Source: an uncultured Prevotella sp.
GTDB lineage: Bacteria; Bacteroidota; Bacteroidia; Bacteroidales; Bacteroidaceae
Assembly: GCA_900314995.1 (NCBI GenBank)
Contig: OMXK01000010.1
Location: forward strand, 57,832-121,831
Direction of reading: 5' to 3'
DNA: 64,000 bases
A program made the translations under genes and the position numbers. Below the pieces are notes generated by a model. It made no database searches, was not told the origin of the DNA, and was given only the letters and a program-made list of their open reading frames with translations. Positions 29,520 to 37,366 of this stretch are shown here, one piece after another. Positions within the stretch are counted from its first letter, which is position 1. The number at the start of each line of letters is the position of its first letter.

Positions 29520-29762
29520 ATGGAAAGAAAAGAAATTGAAGAGAAAGTAAGAGAGTTCCTGATTGAAGACCTCGAGATCGACGAGGAGAAGATTGCCCCG
29601 GAGGCTCTGCTGAAGGAGGATCTGGGCATCGACAGTCTTGACTTCGTGGATATCGTGGTCATCGTAGAGAAGAAGTTCGGTTTCAAGATCAAGCCCGAGG
29701 AGATGACCGAGGTGAAGACCCTGAACCAGTTTAACGACTATATCCAGAGTAAGGTAGGGTAA
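29520..29762 (+). CDS. Acyl carrier protein 1
   Basis: An 80-residue ACP with the phosphopantetheine serine in LGIDSLDFVDIVV (Ser near residue 38) and the usual acidic helix II. Such proteins carry growing acyl chains on a thioester. The gene is followed, with TAATG overlap, by an acyltransferase. A second ACP lies at 31617; aryl polyene clusters also have two. Confidence 0.93.
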   Translation: MERKEIEEKVREFLIEDLEIDEEKIAPEALLKEDLGIDSLDFVDIVVIVEKKFGFKIKPEEMTEVKTLNQFNDYIQSKVG

Positions 29763-30676
29763 TGGCTGAACAGCTGGAACACGAAGCCTGGCGTGGTAAT
29801 ACGGGTGGTAATGCCTGGATGCATCGTACGCTGATCAAATCGTTCGGGTTTATGAACCTGCGGTTTGTCTATCTGGGTATGGCCATCTTTGCGATACCGT
29901 TCTACATGATATTCGCCCATAAGGGCTATATCTCGATGTACCACTATTTCCGCCAGCGTCGTGGGTACGGCGTGTGGAAGTCGTTCCGCTATGTCTATCT
30001 GAACCACTATCGATTCGGGCAGATTGTGCTTGACCGTTTCGCGATGTTCGCCGGGCGGAAATTCCAGATCGACGTCGACGGCAACGACCAGTTCGAGGAT
30101 CTGATGGACGGCGAACAGGGATTTATGGTGCTGAGCAGTCACGTGGGCAACTATGAGTTGGCCGGCTACACCTTCAAGGCCAGGAAGAAGCGTTTCAATG
30201 CGCTGGTATTCTCAGGTGAGGCGCAGGATGTGATGGAGGAGCGCAACAAGCAGTTGTCGAAGAACAACATCCGGCTGGTGCCGGCCAGCAGCGATATGTC
30301 GCACATCTTTGTGATGAACGACGCGCTTGCCAGCGGTGAGATCGTGAGCATCCCCGGCGACCGCATTTTCGGTTCGCCCCGCTATGTGGAGTGCGACTTC
30401 CTGGGCAGCAAGGCGCGGTTCCCCCTGGGGCCGTTTGTGCTGGCGCTGCAGCGGAATGTGCCCACACTGGCCATCTTCGTGATGAAGGCCTCGCCTTACC
30501 GCTATCAGGCTTATGTGAGGCGCATTCAGGCCGACAACCGTAAGTACACTGGTCGCAATGATCGGGCAGCCAACCTGGCTCAGCATTTCGCTAGCGAAAT
30601 CGAGCAGGTGCTGGAGAAGTATCCCGAACAGTGGTTTAATTTTTATGAGTTTTGGAATTATGACACAGAACAATGA
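29762..30676 (+). CDS. LpxL/HtrB-like membrane acyltransferase
   Basis: 304 residues. An N-terminal hydrophobic segment (FVYLGMAIFAIPFYMIF) is followed by SSHVGNYELAGY near residue 125, the HX4E motif of LpxL-type acyltransferases, and FGSPRYVECDFLG. These enzymes move acyl chains from ACP onto lipids at the inner membrane. Its start shares a base with the ACP stop (TAATG), a sign of direct partnership. It likely transfers the cluster's acyl product to a lipid or sugar carrier. Confidence 0.85.
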   Translation: MAEQLEHEAWRGNTGGNAWMHRTLIKSFGFMNLRFVYLGMAIFAIPFYMIFAHKGYISMYHYFRQRRGYGVWKSFRYVYLNHYRFGQIVLDRFAMFAGRKFQIDVDGNDQFEDLMDGEQGFMVLSSHVGNYELAGYTFKARKKRFNALVFSGEAQDVMEERNKQLSKNNIRLVPASSDMSHIFVMNDALASGEIVSIPGDRIFGSPRYVECDFLGSKARFPLGPFVLALQRNVPTLAIFVMKASPYRYQAYVRRIQADNRKYTGRNDRAANLAQHFASEIEQVLEKYPEQWFNFYEFWNYDTEQ

Positions 30677-31112
30677 CCTGGAGAAGATCGACGTGCTGAC
30701 ACTGCTGCCGCAGCGCCCGCCGTTTGTGATGATAGACCAGCTGACCCACTTCGACGAGGTGGTGACCTCCACCCGCTTTGAAGTGCGCGAGGACAACCTC
30801 TTCATGGAGGCCGACGGTCAGTTGAACTCCTGTGCGCTGGTAGAGAACATCGCCCAGACCTGTGCTGCGCGTATGGGCTATATCAACTCTTACATCATCA
30901 AGGACAAGGTGAAGCTGGGATTCATCGGCGCCATCAAGCGACTGGAGATCCTGCGCCCGGCCCGCAAGGGCGAGGTGCTCTCCACCAGTATCGAGGTGAT
31001 GCAGGAGGTGGGTGCCGTGACGATGGTGAACGCCACTGTGAAGGTGGGCGAGGAGACCCTCGTGACAGCCGAGATGAAGATTGCCCTGAGTGATATTGAG
31101 GCCGTGAATTGA
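30660..31112 (+). CDS. Hot-dog fold 3-hydroxyacyl-ACP dehydratase-like protein
   Basis: About 150 residues from ATG 30660 (MTQNNDLEKIDVLTLLPQRPPFVMID); the frame is open from 30558, but that part overlaps the upstream gene. The start LLPQRPPFVMIDQL and the centre ALVENIAQTCAARMG match ApeP-like dehydratases of aryl polyene clusters, which have QT in the SQT-like helix. The catalytic His motif is not the FabZ HFPG type, so this may have a partner or altered function. It overlaps the next gene by 4 bases. Confidence 0.8.
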   Translation: MTQNNDLEKIDVLTLLPQRPPFVMIDQLTHFDEVVTSTRFEVREDNLFMEADGQLNSCALVENIAQTCAARMGYINSYIIKDKVKLGFIGAIKRLEILRPARKGEVLSTSIEVMQEVGAVTMVNATVKVGEETLVTAEMKIALSDIEAVN

Positions 31113-31558
31113 TGGAAAAGCAAGGAAAGAAGAAAGTGCTGAAAGCCTCGAAGGTGCTCGACATCCGTTTCAGCGAGGTCGACTCGATGAATGTGGTGTG
31201 GCACGGCTCGTACATGCTCTATTTCGAGGATGCCCGTGAGGAGTTCGGCCGACAGTATCAGTTGGAGTATCTGCGCATCGCCGACTTCGGCTACTATGCC
31301 CCGCTGGTGGACATGCAGTTCCACTACCGCAAGCCCATCACCTACGGCATGCGTCCGCGCATCGATATCATCTACCGCCCGACGCTCTCGGCGAAGATTG
31401 TCTTCGACTACGAGATCCACGACCCTGAGACCGAAGAACTGATGGCCAGCGGCACATCGGTGCAGGTGTTTATGGACAAGAACTACCAGTTGGTGTGGTC
31501 GAGTCCTGAATTCTACGAGAAGTGGAAGCAGATGTGGGGAGTAGGGGAGGAAATTTGA
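31109..31558 (+). CDS. 4-hydroxybenzoyl-CoA thioesterase-fold protein
   Basis: 149 residues. The motif RFSEVDSMNVVWHGSYMLYFEDARE matches the active-site segment of YbgC/4HBT thioesterases (Asp near residue 25, HGSYMLYFE). Thioesterases of this type release acyl chains from carrier proteins. The position after the dehydratase mirrors ApeK in aryl polyene clusters. The start overlaps the dehydratase stop (ATGA). Confidence 0.85.
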   Translation: MMEKQGKKKVLKASKVLDIRFSEVDSMNVVWHGSYMLYFEDAREEFGRQYQLEYLRIADFGYYAPLVDMQFHYRKPITYGMRPRIDIIYRPTLSAKIVFDYEIHDPETEELMASGTSVQVFMDKNYQLVWSSPEFYEKWKQMWGVGEEI

Positions 31559-31605
31559 AATGTAAAAATGTAACAATTTAAAAATGTAAAAATTTAATAA
31601 TAATT
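31557..31605. repeat. AT-rich AATGTAAAA repeats
   Basis: Three imperfect AATGTAAAA units lie in the only sizeable gap (58 bases) in the first half of the lipid cluster, before ACP 2. An internal promoter cannot be excluded; no TAnnTTTG is present. Confidence 0.55.
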
Positions 31606-31616
31606 ATAGACACACT

Positions 31617-31874
31617 ATGGAAGAATTGGTATTAGAACTGAAGAAACAGATTATTGAGGTGTTGAACCTGGAAGATGTTCAGCCTGAGGATATTGACAAT
31701 GATGCCCCTCTGTTTGGCGAGGGTCTGGGTCTCGACTCTATCGACGCCCTTGAGCTCATCGTGATGATGGAGAAGAGCTATGGCATCAAGATCAAGGATC
31801 CCGCAGCCGGCAAGGAGATCTTCAAGTCGATCAACACCATGGCAGCCTTTGTCGAGGCTAACCGTACGAAGTAA
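31617..31874 (+). CDS. Acyl carrier protein 2
   Basis: 85 residues with LGLDSIDALELIVMME, the phosphopantetheine serine near residue 41, and LNLEDVQPEDIDNDAPLFGEG. This form resembles the ACPs of aryl polyene and flexirubin clusters. The gene touches the ketosynthase start (TAAGTGGCTGAC, no gap), so the two are probably translated together. Confidence 0.93.
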   Translation: MEELVLELKKQIIEVLNLEDVQPEDIDNDAPLFGEGLGLDSIDALELIVMMEKSYGIKIKDPAAGKEIFKSINTMAAFVEANRTK

Positions 31875-33080
31875 GTGGCTGACATGACGAAGCCAATCAT
31901 GATAACGGGTGTGGGCATCGTGTCGGCCATCGGCAACGGTAAGGCTGAGACGCTGCAAGCCCTGCGCGACGAGTGTACGGGCATTGCCCCCCTGCACTAT
32001 CTGAAGACCAGTCATCGGGAGTTTCCCGTCGGTGAGGTGAAGCTGAGCGACGAGGAGATGAAACAGCAGCTGGGCATCACGAGCGAGCCTACGACGCGCA
32101 CGGCGCTGATGGGTATGCTGGCGATGCAGGAGGCGCTGGAGGAAGCCCGGCTGACTACGGCCGAAGGGCTGCAGGTGGCGCTGGTATCCGGAACGACGGT
32201 GGGCGGTATGGACAAGAGCGAACAGTTCTATCTGGACTATCTGGCGAACGATTCGCAGAATGCCTATATCAAGACCCACGACTGTGGTGCCACCACCGAA
32301 ATGATAGCCGACCGCTTCGGCATCTTCTCGATGGCTACGAGCATCTCGACGGCCTGCTCGTCGGCAGCCAATGCCATCATCCTCGGAGCCAACCTGATTC
32401 GTGCCGGACTGACGGAGATAGCTGTCGTAGGCGGTTCGGAGTGTATCACGAAATTCCACCTCAACGGTTTCAACTCGCTGATGATCCTCGACCATGAGCA
32501 GTGCCGGCCATTCGACGCTACGCGTGCCGGACTGAACCTCGGAGAAGGAGCCTCGTATCTCGTGCTGGAAACGGCCGAGTCGGCTCAGCGCCGAGGGGCA
32601 ACGGTGATCGGTGAACTCAGCGGCTATGGCAATGCCTGTGACGCCTTCCACCAGACCGCTTCGAGCGACGACGGTGAGGGTGCCTTCCTGGCGATGAAAA
32701 AAGCACTCGCAATGGCAGGGCTTGAACCTGCGTCCATCGACTATGTGAATGCCCACGGCACGGGTACACCCAACAACGATGTGAGCGAGAGTACGGCCCT
32801 GAAGCGGCTCTTCGGTGAGTCGATGCCATTCATCTCATCGACGAAGGGCATGACAGGCCATACCACCAGTGCATCCGGATCCGTAGAGGCTACCATCTGC
32901 CTGCTCGCCATCCAGAACGGCATCGTGCCGTCGAACTATGGTTGGGCCAACCAGATGGAGGACGGCATCACGCCGGTAGCCCATTGTCTCAGCGGACAGC
33001 AGCTGCACCATGTGATGTGTAACTCGTTCGGCTTCGGCGGCAACGACTCAAGTATCATCCTCTCAAGACACGAAGCATGA
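31875..33080 (+). CDS. Beta-ketoacyl-ACP synthase (KS), catalytically complete
   Basis: 401 residues. It begins at GTG 31875 (MADMTKPIMITGVGIVS); ATG 31884 is an alternative. The Cys-His-His triad is intact: Cys in SISTACSSAANA, His in VNAHGTGTP and His in MTGHTTSASG. It condenses malonyl-ACP with the growing chain. The following gene is KS-like without the cysteine, so the pair forms a KS/chain-length-factor heterodimer as in ApeO/ApeC and type II polyketide synthases. Confidence 0.93.
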   Translation: MADMTKPIMITGVGIVSAIGNGKAETLQALRDECTGIAPLHYLKTSHREFPVGEVKLSDEEMKQQLGITSEPTTRTALMGMLAMQEALEEARLTTAEGLQVALVSGTTVGGMDKSEQFYLDYLANDSQNAYIKTHDCGATTEMIADRFGIFSMATSISTACSSAANAIILGANLIRAGLTEIAVVGGSECITKFHLNGFNSLMILDHEQCRPFDATRAGLNLGEGASYLVLETAESAQRRGATVIGELSGYGNACDAFHQTASSDDGEGAFLAMKKALAMAGLEPASIDYVNAHGTGTPNNDVSESTALKRLFGESMPFISSTKGMTGHTTSASGSVEATICLLAIQNGIVPSNYGWANQMEDGITPVAHCLSGQQLHHVMCNSFGFGGNDSSIILSRHEA

Positions 33081-34090
33081 CAGACCAGAAGATCTATATC
33101 AAGGCTGCGACGCAGATATCCATGCAGCAGCCGCTATCGGAAGCGTGGCTGACTGCGCCCGAGAGGCCCGATGTGCCTTATCAGCGGAGTCAGGATCCCA
33201 ATTTCCGCGACTGGCTGAATCCCCTGGAGTCGCGCCGCATGGGTAAGCTCATGAAGCGTGCGCTGGTGACGGCCCAGAAGGTGATGAAGGAAACGGGAAT
33301 CAGTCAGCCTGAGGCCATCATCACAGGCACAGGTCTGGGATGTATCGAGAACACCGAACTGTTTCTCGACAAGTTGTGCCGTGAGGGTGAGGAGATGCTG
33401 AAACCCACCTATTTCATGCAGTCGACGCACAACACCATCAGTTCGCTGATTGCCATCCAGTGTAAGTGTCATGGCTACAACACGACCTACAGTCATAAGA
33501 GCGTATCGTTCGACAGTGCCCTGCTCGATGCCTTCGTGCAGATGCGGCTGGGAGATATAAGGACGGCGCTGGTGACAGGCAACGACGAGATGACACCCTC
33601 TTATTTCAGTATCCTGCAGCGCACAGGCTATATCGGTCAGGCGGGGCAGGTGACAGCCGGCGAGGCCAGTGTGGCGATGATGCTGACGGTGGAGAAGGAT
33701 GAGGTGCTGTGTGAGATTGAGGATGCCCGGCTTTTATATCATAGTGGTGGGCTGGGGGATGGAGCCCTCAGTATCCCCTCATGGCCGGAACCGATCGATG
33801 CGGTGATGTTCGGCGTAAATGGCAATCCTGAGAACGATGCCTTCTACGAGCAGTTGGGGCAGCAGCTTGCGGGGGTGCCTCAGTTGCGTTACAAGCATCT
33901 CTTCGGCGAGTGCTACACGGCCTCCGGACTGGGTGTGTATGCGGCAGCCCATCTGCTGAAACAGGGTGAGGTGCCTGCCTTCATGCGCTGCGACGGTGGC
34001 AGTGAGGCATTGAAGGTGAATCGAATGCTGTTCGTCAATCACAGCGACGGACAGAATGTCTCTTATATCGTATTAAAAAGAGTGGAATGA
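33077..34090 (+). CDS. KS-like chain-length factor lacking the active cysteine
   Basis: 337 residues, shorter than a KS. Where the KS has TACSSA this protein has SVSFDSA, with Ser replacing the nucleophilic Cys. Retained features are a conserved TGLGCIENTE loop, GECYTASGLGVYAAAH and a final MLFVNHSDGQNVSYIVL. It overlaps the KS gene by 4 bases. The substitution and the adjacency identify it as a chain-length factor, which sets product length in the heterodimer. Confidence 0.85.
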   Translation: MTDQKIYIKAATQISMQQPLSEAWLTAPERPDVPYQRSQDPNFRDWLNPLESRRMGKLMKRALVTAQKVMKETGISQPEAIITGTGLGCIENTELFLDKLCREGEEMLKPTYFMQSTHNTISSLIAIQCKCHGYNTTYSHKSVSFDSALLDAFVQMRLGDIRTALVTGNDEMTPSYFSILQRTGYIGQAGQVTAGEASVAMMLTVEKDEVLCEIEDARLLYHSGGLGDGALSIPSWPEPIDAVMFGVNGNPENDAFYEQLGQQLAGVPQLRYKHLFGECYTASGLGVYAAAHLLKQGEVPAFMRCDGGSEALKVNRMLFVNHSDGQNVSYIVLKRVE

Positions 34091-34437
34091 GAATACTGTT
34101 GATTGCTGTTGTACAGTCGGTGCTGCTCTGCAGCGGACAGGTACTGCTGAAGTTTGCCCTGCAGCGGATGGGAGCCTTCTCCTGGACGCTCGAGTTCCTG
34201 ACGCGCAACCTGACCAACTGGTGGCTGCTGGCCTGTGGCATCTGCTACGGTGTGGCTACGCTGCTGTGGTTCTATATCATCAAGAACTTCCCGTTCTCGA
34301 TGGCCTATCCGATGATCTCGCTGAGCTATGTGTTCGGCATGTTCGCGGCAATCGTCTTCTTCCACGAACAGATACCGCTGACCCGCTGGATCGGGGTTTT
34401 CCTGATCATGACGGGTTGTGTGTTAATCGCTAAATAG
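34087..34437 (+). CDS. Four-helix SMR/EamA-type transporter
   Basis: 116 residues with four hydrophobic helices; motifs SGQVLLKFALQRMGA and WFYIIKNFPFSMAYPMISLSYVFG match the small EamA/SMR group (like ArnE/ArnF lipid flippases). A single copy would act as a dimer. It could flip a lipid intermediate across the inner membrane. It stands where aryl polyene clusters often encode an MMPL exporter, which is missing here. Overlaps the preceding gene by 4 bases. Confidence 0.82.
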   Translation: MRILLIAVVQSVLLCSGQVLLKFALQRMGAFSWTLEFLTRNLTNWWLLACGICYGVATLLWFYIIKNFPFSMAYPMISLSYVFGMFAAIVFFHEQIPLTRWIGVFLIMTGCVLIAK

Positions 34438-34438
34438 A

Positions 34439-35083
34439 ATGGTGATGAGAAAGCTACTGTTAATGTTATGTATGGCGGTCAGTCTGACGCTGCAGGCTCA
34501 GGCGCCGTTGAAGAAAGCCACTGAGGCGCAAGCTAAGGCGATGGTGGAAAAGATCAATCAGAAAGCGACCTCGATCAAGACGCTGGCCTGTGACTTCACG
34601 CAGGTGAAGACGCTCCGTTTCCTGAACGACAAAATGACCTCGCAGGGCAAGATGTACTTCGACGGTACGGGCAAGCTACGCTGGGAATACACATCGCCCT
34701 ACAGCTACACGTTTATCCTGAACGGCCAGAAAGTGTATATCAAGTCGGGCAAGAGCAGTCATACGATCGACATCCGCCAGAGCAAGCTCTTCCAGAGCAT
34801 TGCCCAGGTGATGATGAACAGCATGACGGGCAAGAGTCTGACGAACAACAGCGAGTTTACTTGTACGATGTACACACAGGGCAACGACTGGGTAGCCGAC
34901 ATGGTGCCCCAGAAGAAAGAGATGAAGAAGATGTTCAAGACGATCCGTCTGCGCTTCGACAGTACCCGCCAGATGGTGTCGCAGGTAGAGATGACCGAGC
35001 AGGGTGGCGACACGACATTGATCACCCTGAAGGACGTGAAACTGAATGGAAAGGTCGATGAGAAGATGTTTGTTGCTCAGTAG
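34439..35083 (+). CDS. LolA-like periplasmic lipid carrier
   Basis: 214 residues with a signal peptide (MRKLLLMLCMAVSLTLQAQA; MVM and MRK starts are close). The body has the LolA-fold pattern CDFTQVKTLRFLNDKMTSQGKMYFD and GKLRWEYTSPYSYTFILNGQKVYI. Outer-membrane lipid carriers of this type are standard in aryl polyene and flexirubin clusters (ApeL), where they may carry the lipid across the periplasm. Confidence 0.87.
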   Translation: MVMRKLLLMLCMAVSLTLQAQAPLKKATEAQAKAMVEKINQKATSIKTLACDFTQVKTLRFLNDKMTSQGKMYFDGTGKLRWEYTSPYSYTFILNGQKVYIKSGKSSHTIDIRQSKLFQSIAQVMMNSMTGKSLTNNSEFTCTMYTQGNDWVADMVPQKKEMKKMFKTIRLRFDSTRQMVSQVEMTEQGGDTTLITLKDVKLNGKVDEKMFVAQ

Positions 35084-35522
35084 CCTGATCTGTCTGGCTA
35101 CGACAGCCCTTGCCGGTGACTATCTGTTGCCGTTGGAGGGTCGCCAGCAGTTCACGGTAGCCATCTCTGCCCGAGGAATGGAGCTGACAGGCGTCTGTAT
35201 CATCAAGACCGACGAGACAGGGAGCCGCGGAGCCATCGTCAATGAGTTTGGCGTGCATGCCCTCGACTTTACGCTGTCCCAGAACCGCAAGAAGGTGAAG
35301 CTCCTGAACGTCATCGACGTGATGAACCGCTGGTATATCAAGAAGGTGGTTCGTGGCGATCTGAAATACTTGTTCCAGGCCACGGCGAGTCCGCAGTCGA
35401 AAGGTCGCCGCACGGTGATGCTGGAGGATGACGGCTCGGTGACGCTGGAGAATACGAAATACAGACTGCGCTACAGTCTGAAGCCTATTAAAAATACACA
35501 AGACGATGAAACTGCAGAATGA
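35058..35522 (+). CDS. Small secreted protein of unknown function, ApeN-position
   Basis: About 154 residues from ATG 35058 (MRRCLLLSSLICLATTALA), which gives a clean signal peptide ending ALA; ATG 35046 is the longer choice. The mature part is mostly beta (YLLPLEGRQQFTVAISARGMELTG and others), with LQ-like strands. It overlaps the LolA-like gene by 26 bases and the next gene by 17. The family is not recognised; its place beside LolA suggests periplasmic delivery. Confidence 0.7.
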   Translation: MRRCLLLSSLICLATTALAGDYLLPLEGRQQFTVAISARGMELTGVCIIKTDETGSRGAIVNEFGVHALDFTLSQNRKKVKLLNVIDVMNRWYIKKVVRGDLKYLFQATASPQSKGRRTVMLEDDGSVTLENTKYRLRYSLKPIKNTQDDETAE

Positions 35523-35859
35523 AATGTTCACCATCGTGGGTGGTGACGCTGATCATGTAAAGATTGCGCTGAATGCCAATCATCAGATTTACCAGGCACA
35601 TTTCCCTGGTAACCCCATCACGCCAGGCGTCTGCATCGTGCAGATAATCGGCGAACTGTTAAGTGGTCGTGTAAACCGTCCGCTGGCATTGAGCAAGATT
35701 ACGAACCTGAAGTTCAATGCCACCATCTCGCCCATCGACAATCCCGAGGTTGAGGTGGTCTTCACATCCGTAGAGGATACAGGTGAGGCCTGTATTGCCA
35801 AGGGGGCGATTATGGACGGCGAGACGGCGATGACGAAATTCTCGCTTGTCTTTATATAA
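35506..35859 (+). CDS. FabZ-like 3-hydroxyacyl-ACP dehydratase
   Basis: 117 residues. The motif AHFPGNPITPGVCIVQIIGE contains the FabZ catalytic His (HFPG) and PGV turn; a long TNLKFNATISP strand follows. It dehydrates the 3-hydroxyacyl chain. With the ApeP-like protein at 30660 the cluster has two dehydratases, as expected for polyene formation. The start overlaps the upstream gene by 17 bases. Confidence 0.9.
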   Translation: MKLQNEMFTIVGGDADHVKIALNANHQIYQAHFPGNPITPGVCIVQIIGELLSGRVNRPLALSKITNLKFNATISPIDNPEVEVVFTSVEDTGEACIAKGAIMDGETAMTKFSLVFI

Positions 35860-35875
35860 TAATAAGGTAGAGAGC

Positions 35876-37363
35876 ATGGATATACGCCAGGAGATGGAAG
35901 CAAGGAAAGTCTGTGTTGTTGTACCAACCTACAACAACGGCAGGACTGTTGCCGATGTCGTGAGGCGTATAGCTGCGATTACCCCCCAGATTATCGTCGT
36001 CATCGACGGATGTACGGATGATACCCGCGAGCAGCTGGCACAGTTGAAGGAGATTCCCCTGACACTGGTCGAGTATGCCCAGAACAAAGGCAAGGGGCAT
36101 GCCCTGGTTGCAGGCTTCAGGAAAGCCAAGGAGATGGGGTACGACTATGCGATCACCATCGACAGCGACGGGCAGCATTTCCCGGAGGATATCCCCCAGT
36201 TTATCGAGGCCCTGCAGCAGCATCCCGGTGCACTGATCATCGGGGCGAGGAACCTGCAGGAGAAGAACATGCCCGGCGGCAATACCTTTGCCAATAAGTT
36301 CTCGAACTTCTGGTTTACGGTGCAGACATTCAAGCGACTGCCCGACACCCAGACAGGCTATCGGCTCTATCCCCTGCATAAGCTCTCAGGCACCCGGCTG
36401 ATCACCTCGCGCTACGAGGCCGAACTCGAACTGCTCGTCTTTGCGGCATGGCGTGGGGTGGAACTGGTATCAGTGCCTGTCAGGGTCTATTATCCGCCAG
36501 AGGGTGAGCGCGTGACACATTTCCGTCCGACGGCAGATTTCGCACGAATCTCGGTGCTGAACACAGTACTCTGTTTCCTGGCAGTCGTCTATGGCTGGCC
36601 CAGGATGCTGTTCCAGCGGCTGAAGCGTTTTACCTATTCGCTTTTCGCACTGTTGTTCTTCCTCGGCGGAATGTATCTGTTCCTGCTGCCTTACACATGG
36701 GTGTACTTTCATCTGTTTAAGGAAACAGAGGAACGTAAGCTAAAGTATCACAAGATGTTACGTGGCGTAGCCGACTTCGTGATCCATCATGTGCCCGGCG
36801 TGAGGTTCCACCTTGACAATAGCGTCGGCGAGACATTTGAAAAGCCCGCAGTTGTCATCAGCAACCATCAGGCGCACCTCGACCTGATGTGCTTGATGAT
36901 GCTGACGCCGAGGATCATCTTCCTCACCAACGACTGGGTGTGGAACAATCCCTTCTATGGGATGGTGATCCACAAGGCAGAGTTCTATCCCGTGAGCGAT
37001 GGCATCGAGAAACATGTGGACCGTCTGCGCGACCTCTATGAGCGCGGCTATTCCATCTGTGTCTTCCCGGAAGGCACACGTTCGGAAGACTGCCGGATCC
37101 TGCGCTTCCACAAGGGTGCGTTCTATCTGGCAGAGCAGTTGCAGGCGGAAATCCTGCCGGTATTCCTGCATGGGGTAGGGCGCGTGTTGCCGAAGCGTGA
37201 GTTCAGGTTGCACAAAGGCGACATCCATGTTGAGGTAGGCGCACGCATTCCACTGGATGATGCGCGGTTCTCTCAGGATCTTCTGGAGCGGACACGCCAG
37301 ATGCGCCACATGTATCAGACGCATTATCATGAGCTGTGTTTACGATATGATACAACGAAATGA
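35876..37363 (+). CDS. Glycosyltransferase 2 / lysophosphatidate-type acyltransferase fusion
   Basis: 495 residues from ATG 35876 (MDIRQEMEARKVCVVVPTYNN). Residues 1-220 form a GT2 domain (VVPTYNNGRTVA, VIDGCTDDT, DSDGQHFPED). A hydrophobic segment (FALLFFLGGMYLFLLPYTWVYFHLF) follows, then an acyltransferase with NHQAHLDLM (HX4D) and FPEGTRSED. Fused GT2-acyltransferases occur in aryl polyene and flexirubin clusters (ApeJ-like), where they attach the product to a sugar-lipid. Confidence 0.9.
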   Translation: MDIRQEMEARKVCVVVPTYNNGRTVADVVRRIAAITPQIIVVIDGCTDDTREQLAQLKEIPLTLVEYAQNKGKGHALVAGFRKAKEMGYDYAITIDSDGQHFPEDIPQFIEALQQHPGALIIGARNLQEKNMPGGNTFANKFSNFWFTVQTFKRLPDTQTGYRLYPLHKLSGTRLITSRYEAELELLVFAAWRGVELVSVPVRVYYPPEGERVTHFRPTADFARISVLNTVLCFLAVVYGWPRMLFQRLKRFTYSLFALLFFLGGMYLFLLPYTWVYFHLFKETEERKLKYHKMLRGVADFVIHHVPGVRFHLDNSVGETFEKPAVVISNHQAHLDLMCLMMLTPRIIFLTNDWVWNNPFYGMVIHKAEFYPVSDGIEKHVDRLRDLYERGYSICVFPEGTRSEDCRILRFHKGAFYLAEQLQAEILPVFLHGVGRVLPKREFRLHKGDIHVEVGARIPLDDARFSQDLLERTRQMRHMYQTHYHELCLRYDTTK

Positions 37364-37366
37364 ACG

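Noticed and set aside
31632-32756. A 374-codon minus-strand frame opposite the ACP and KS
   Set aside because: The plus strand holds complete ACP and ketosynthase motifs; the minus frame has none.
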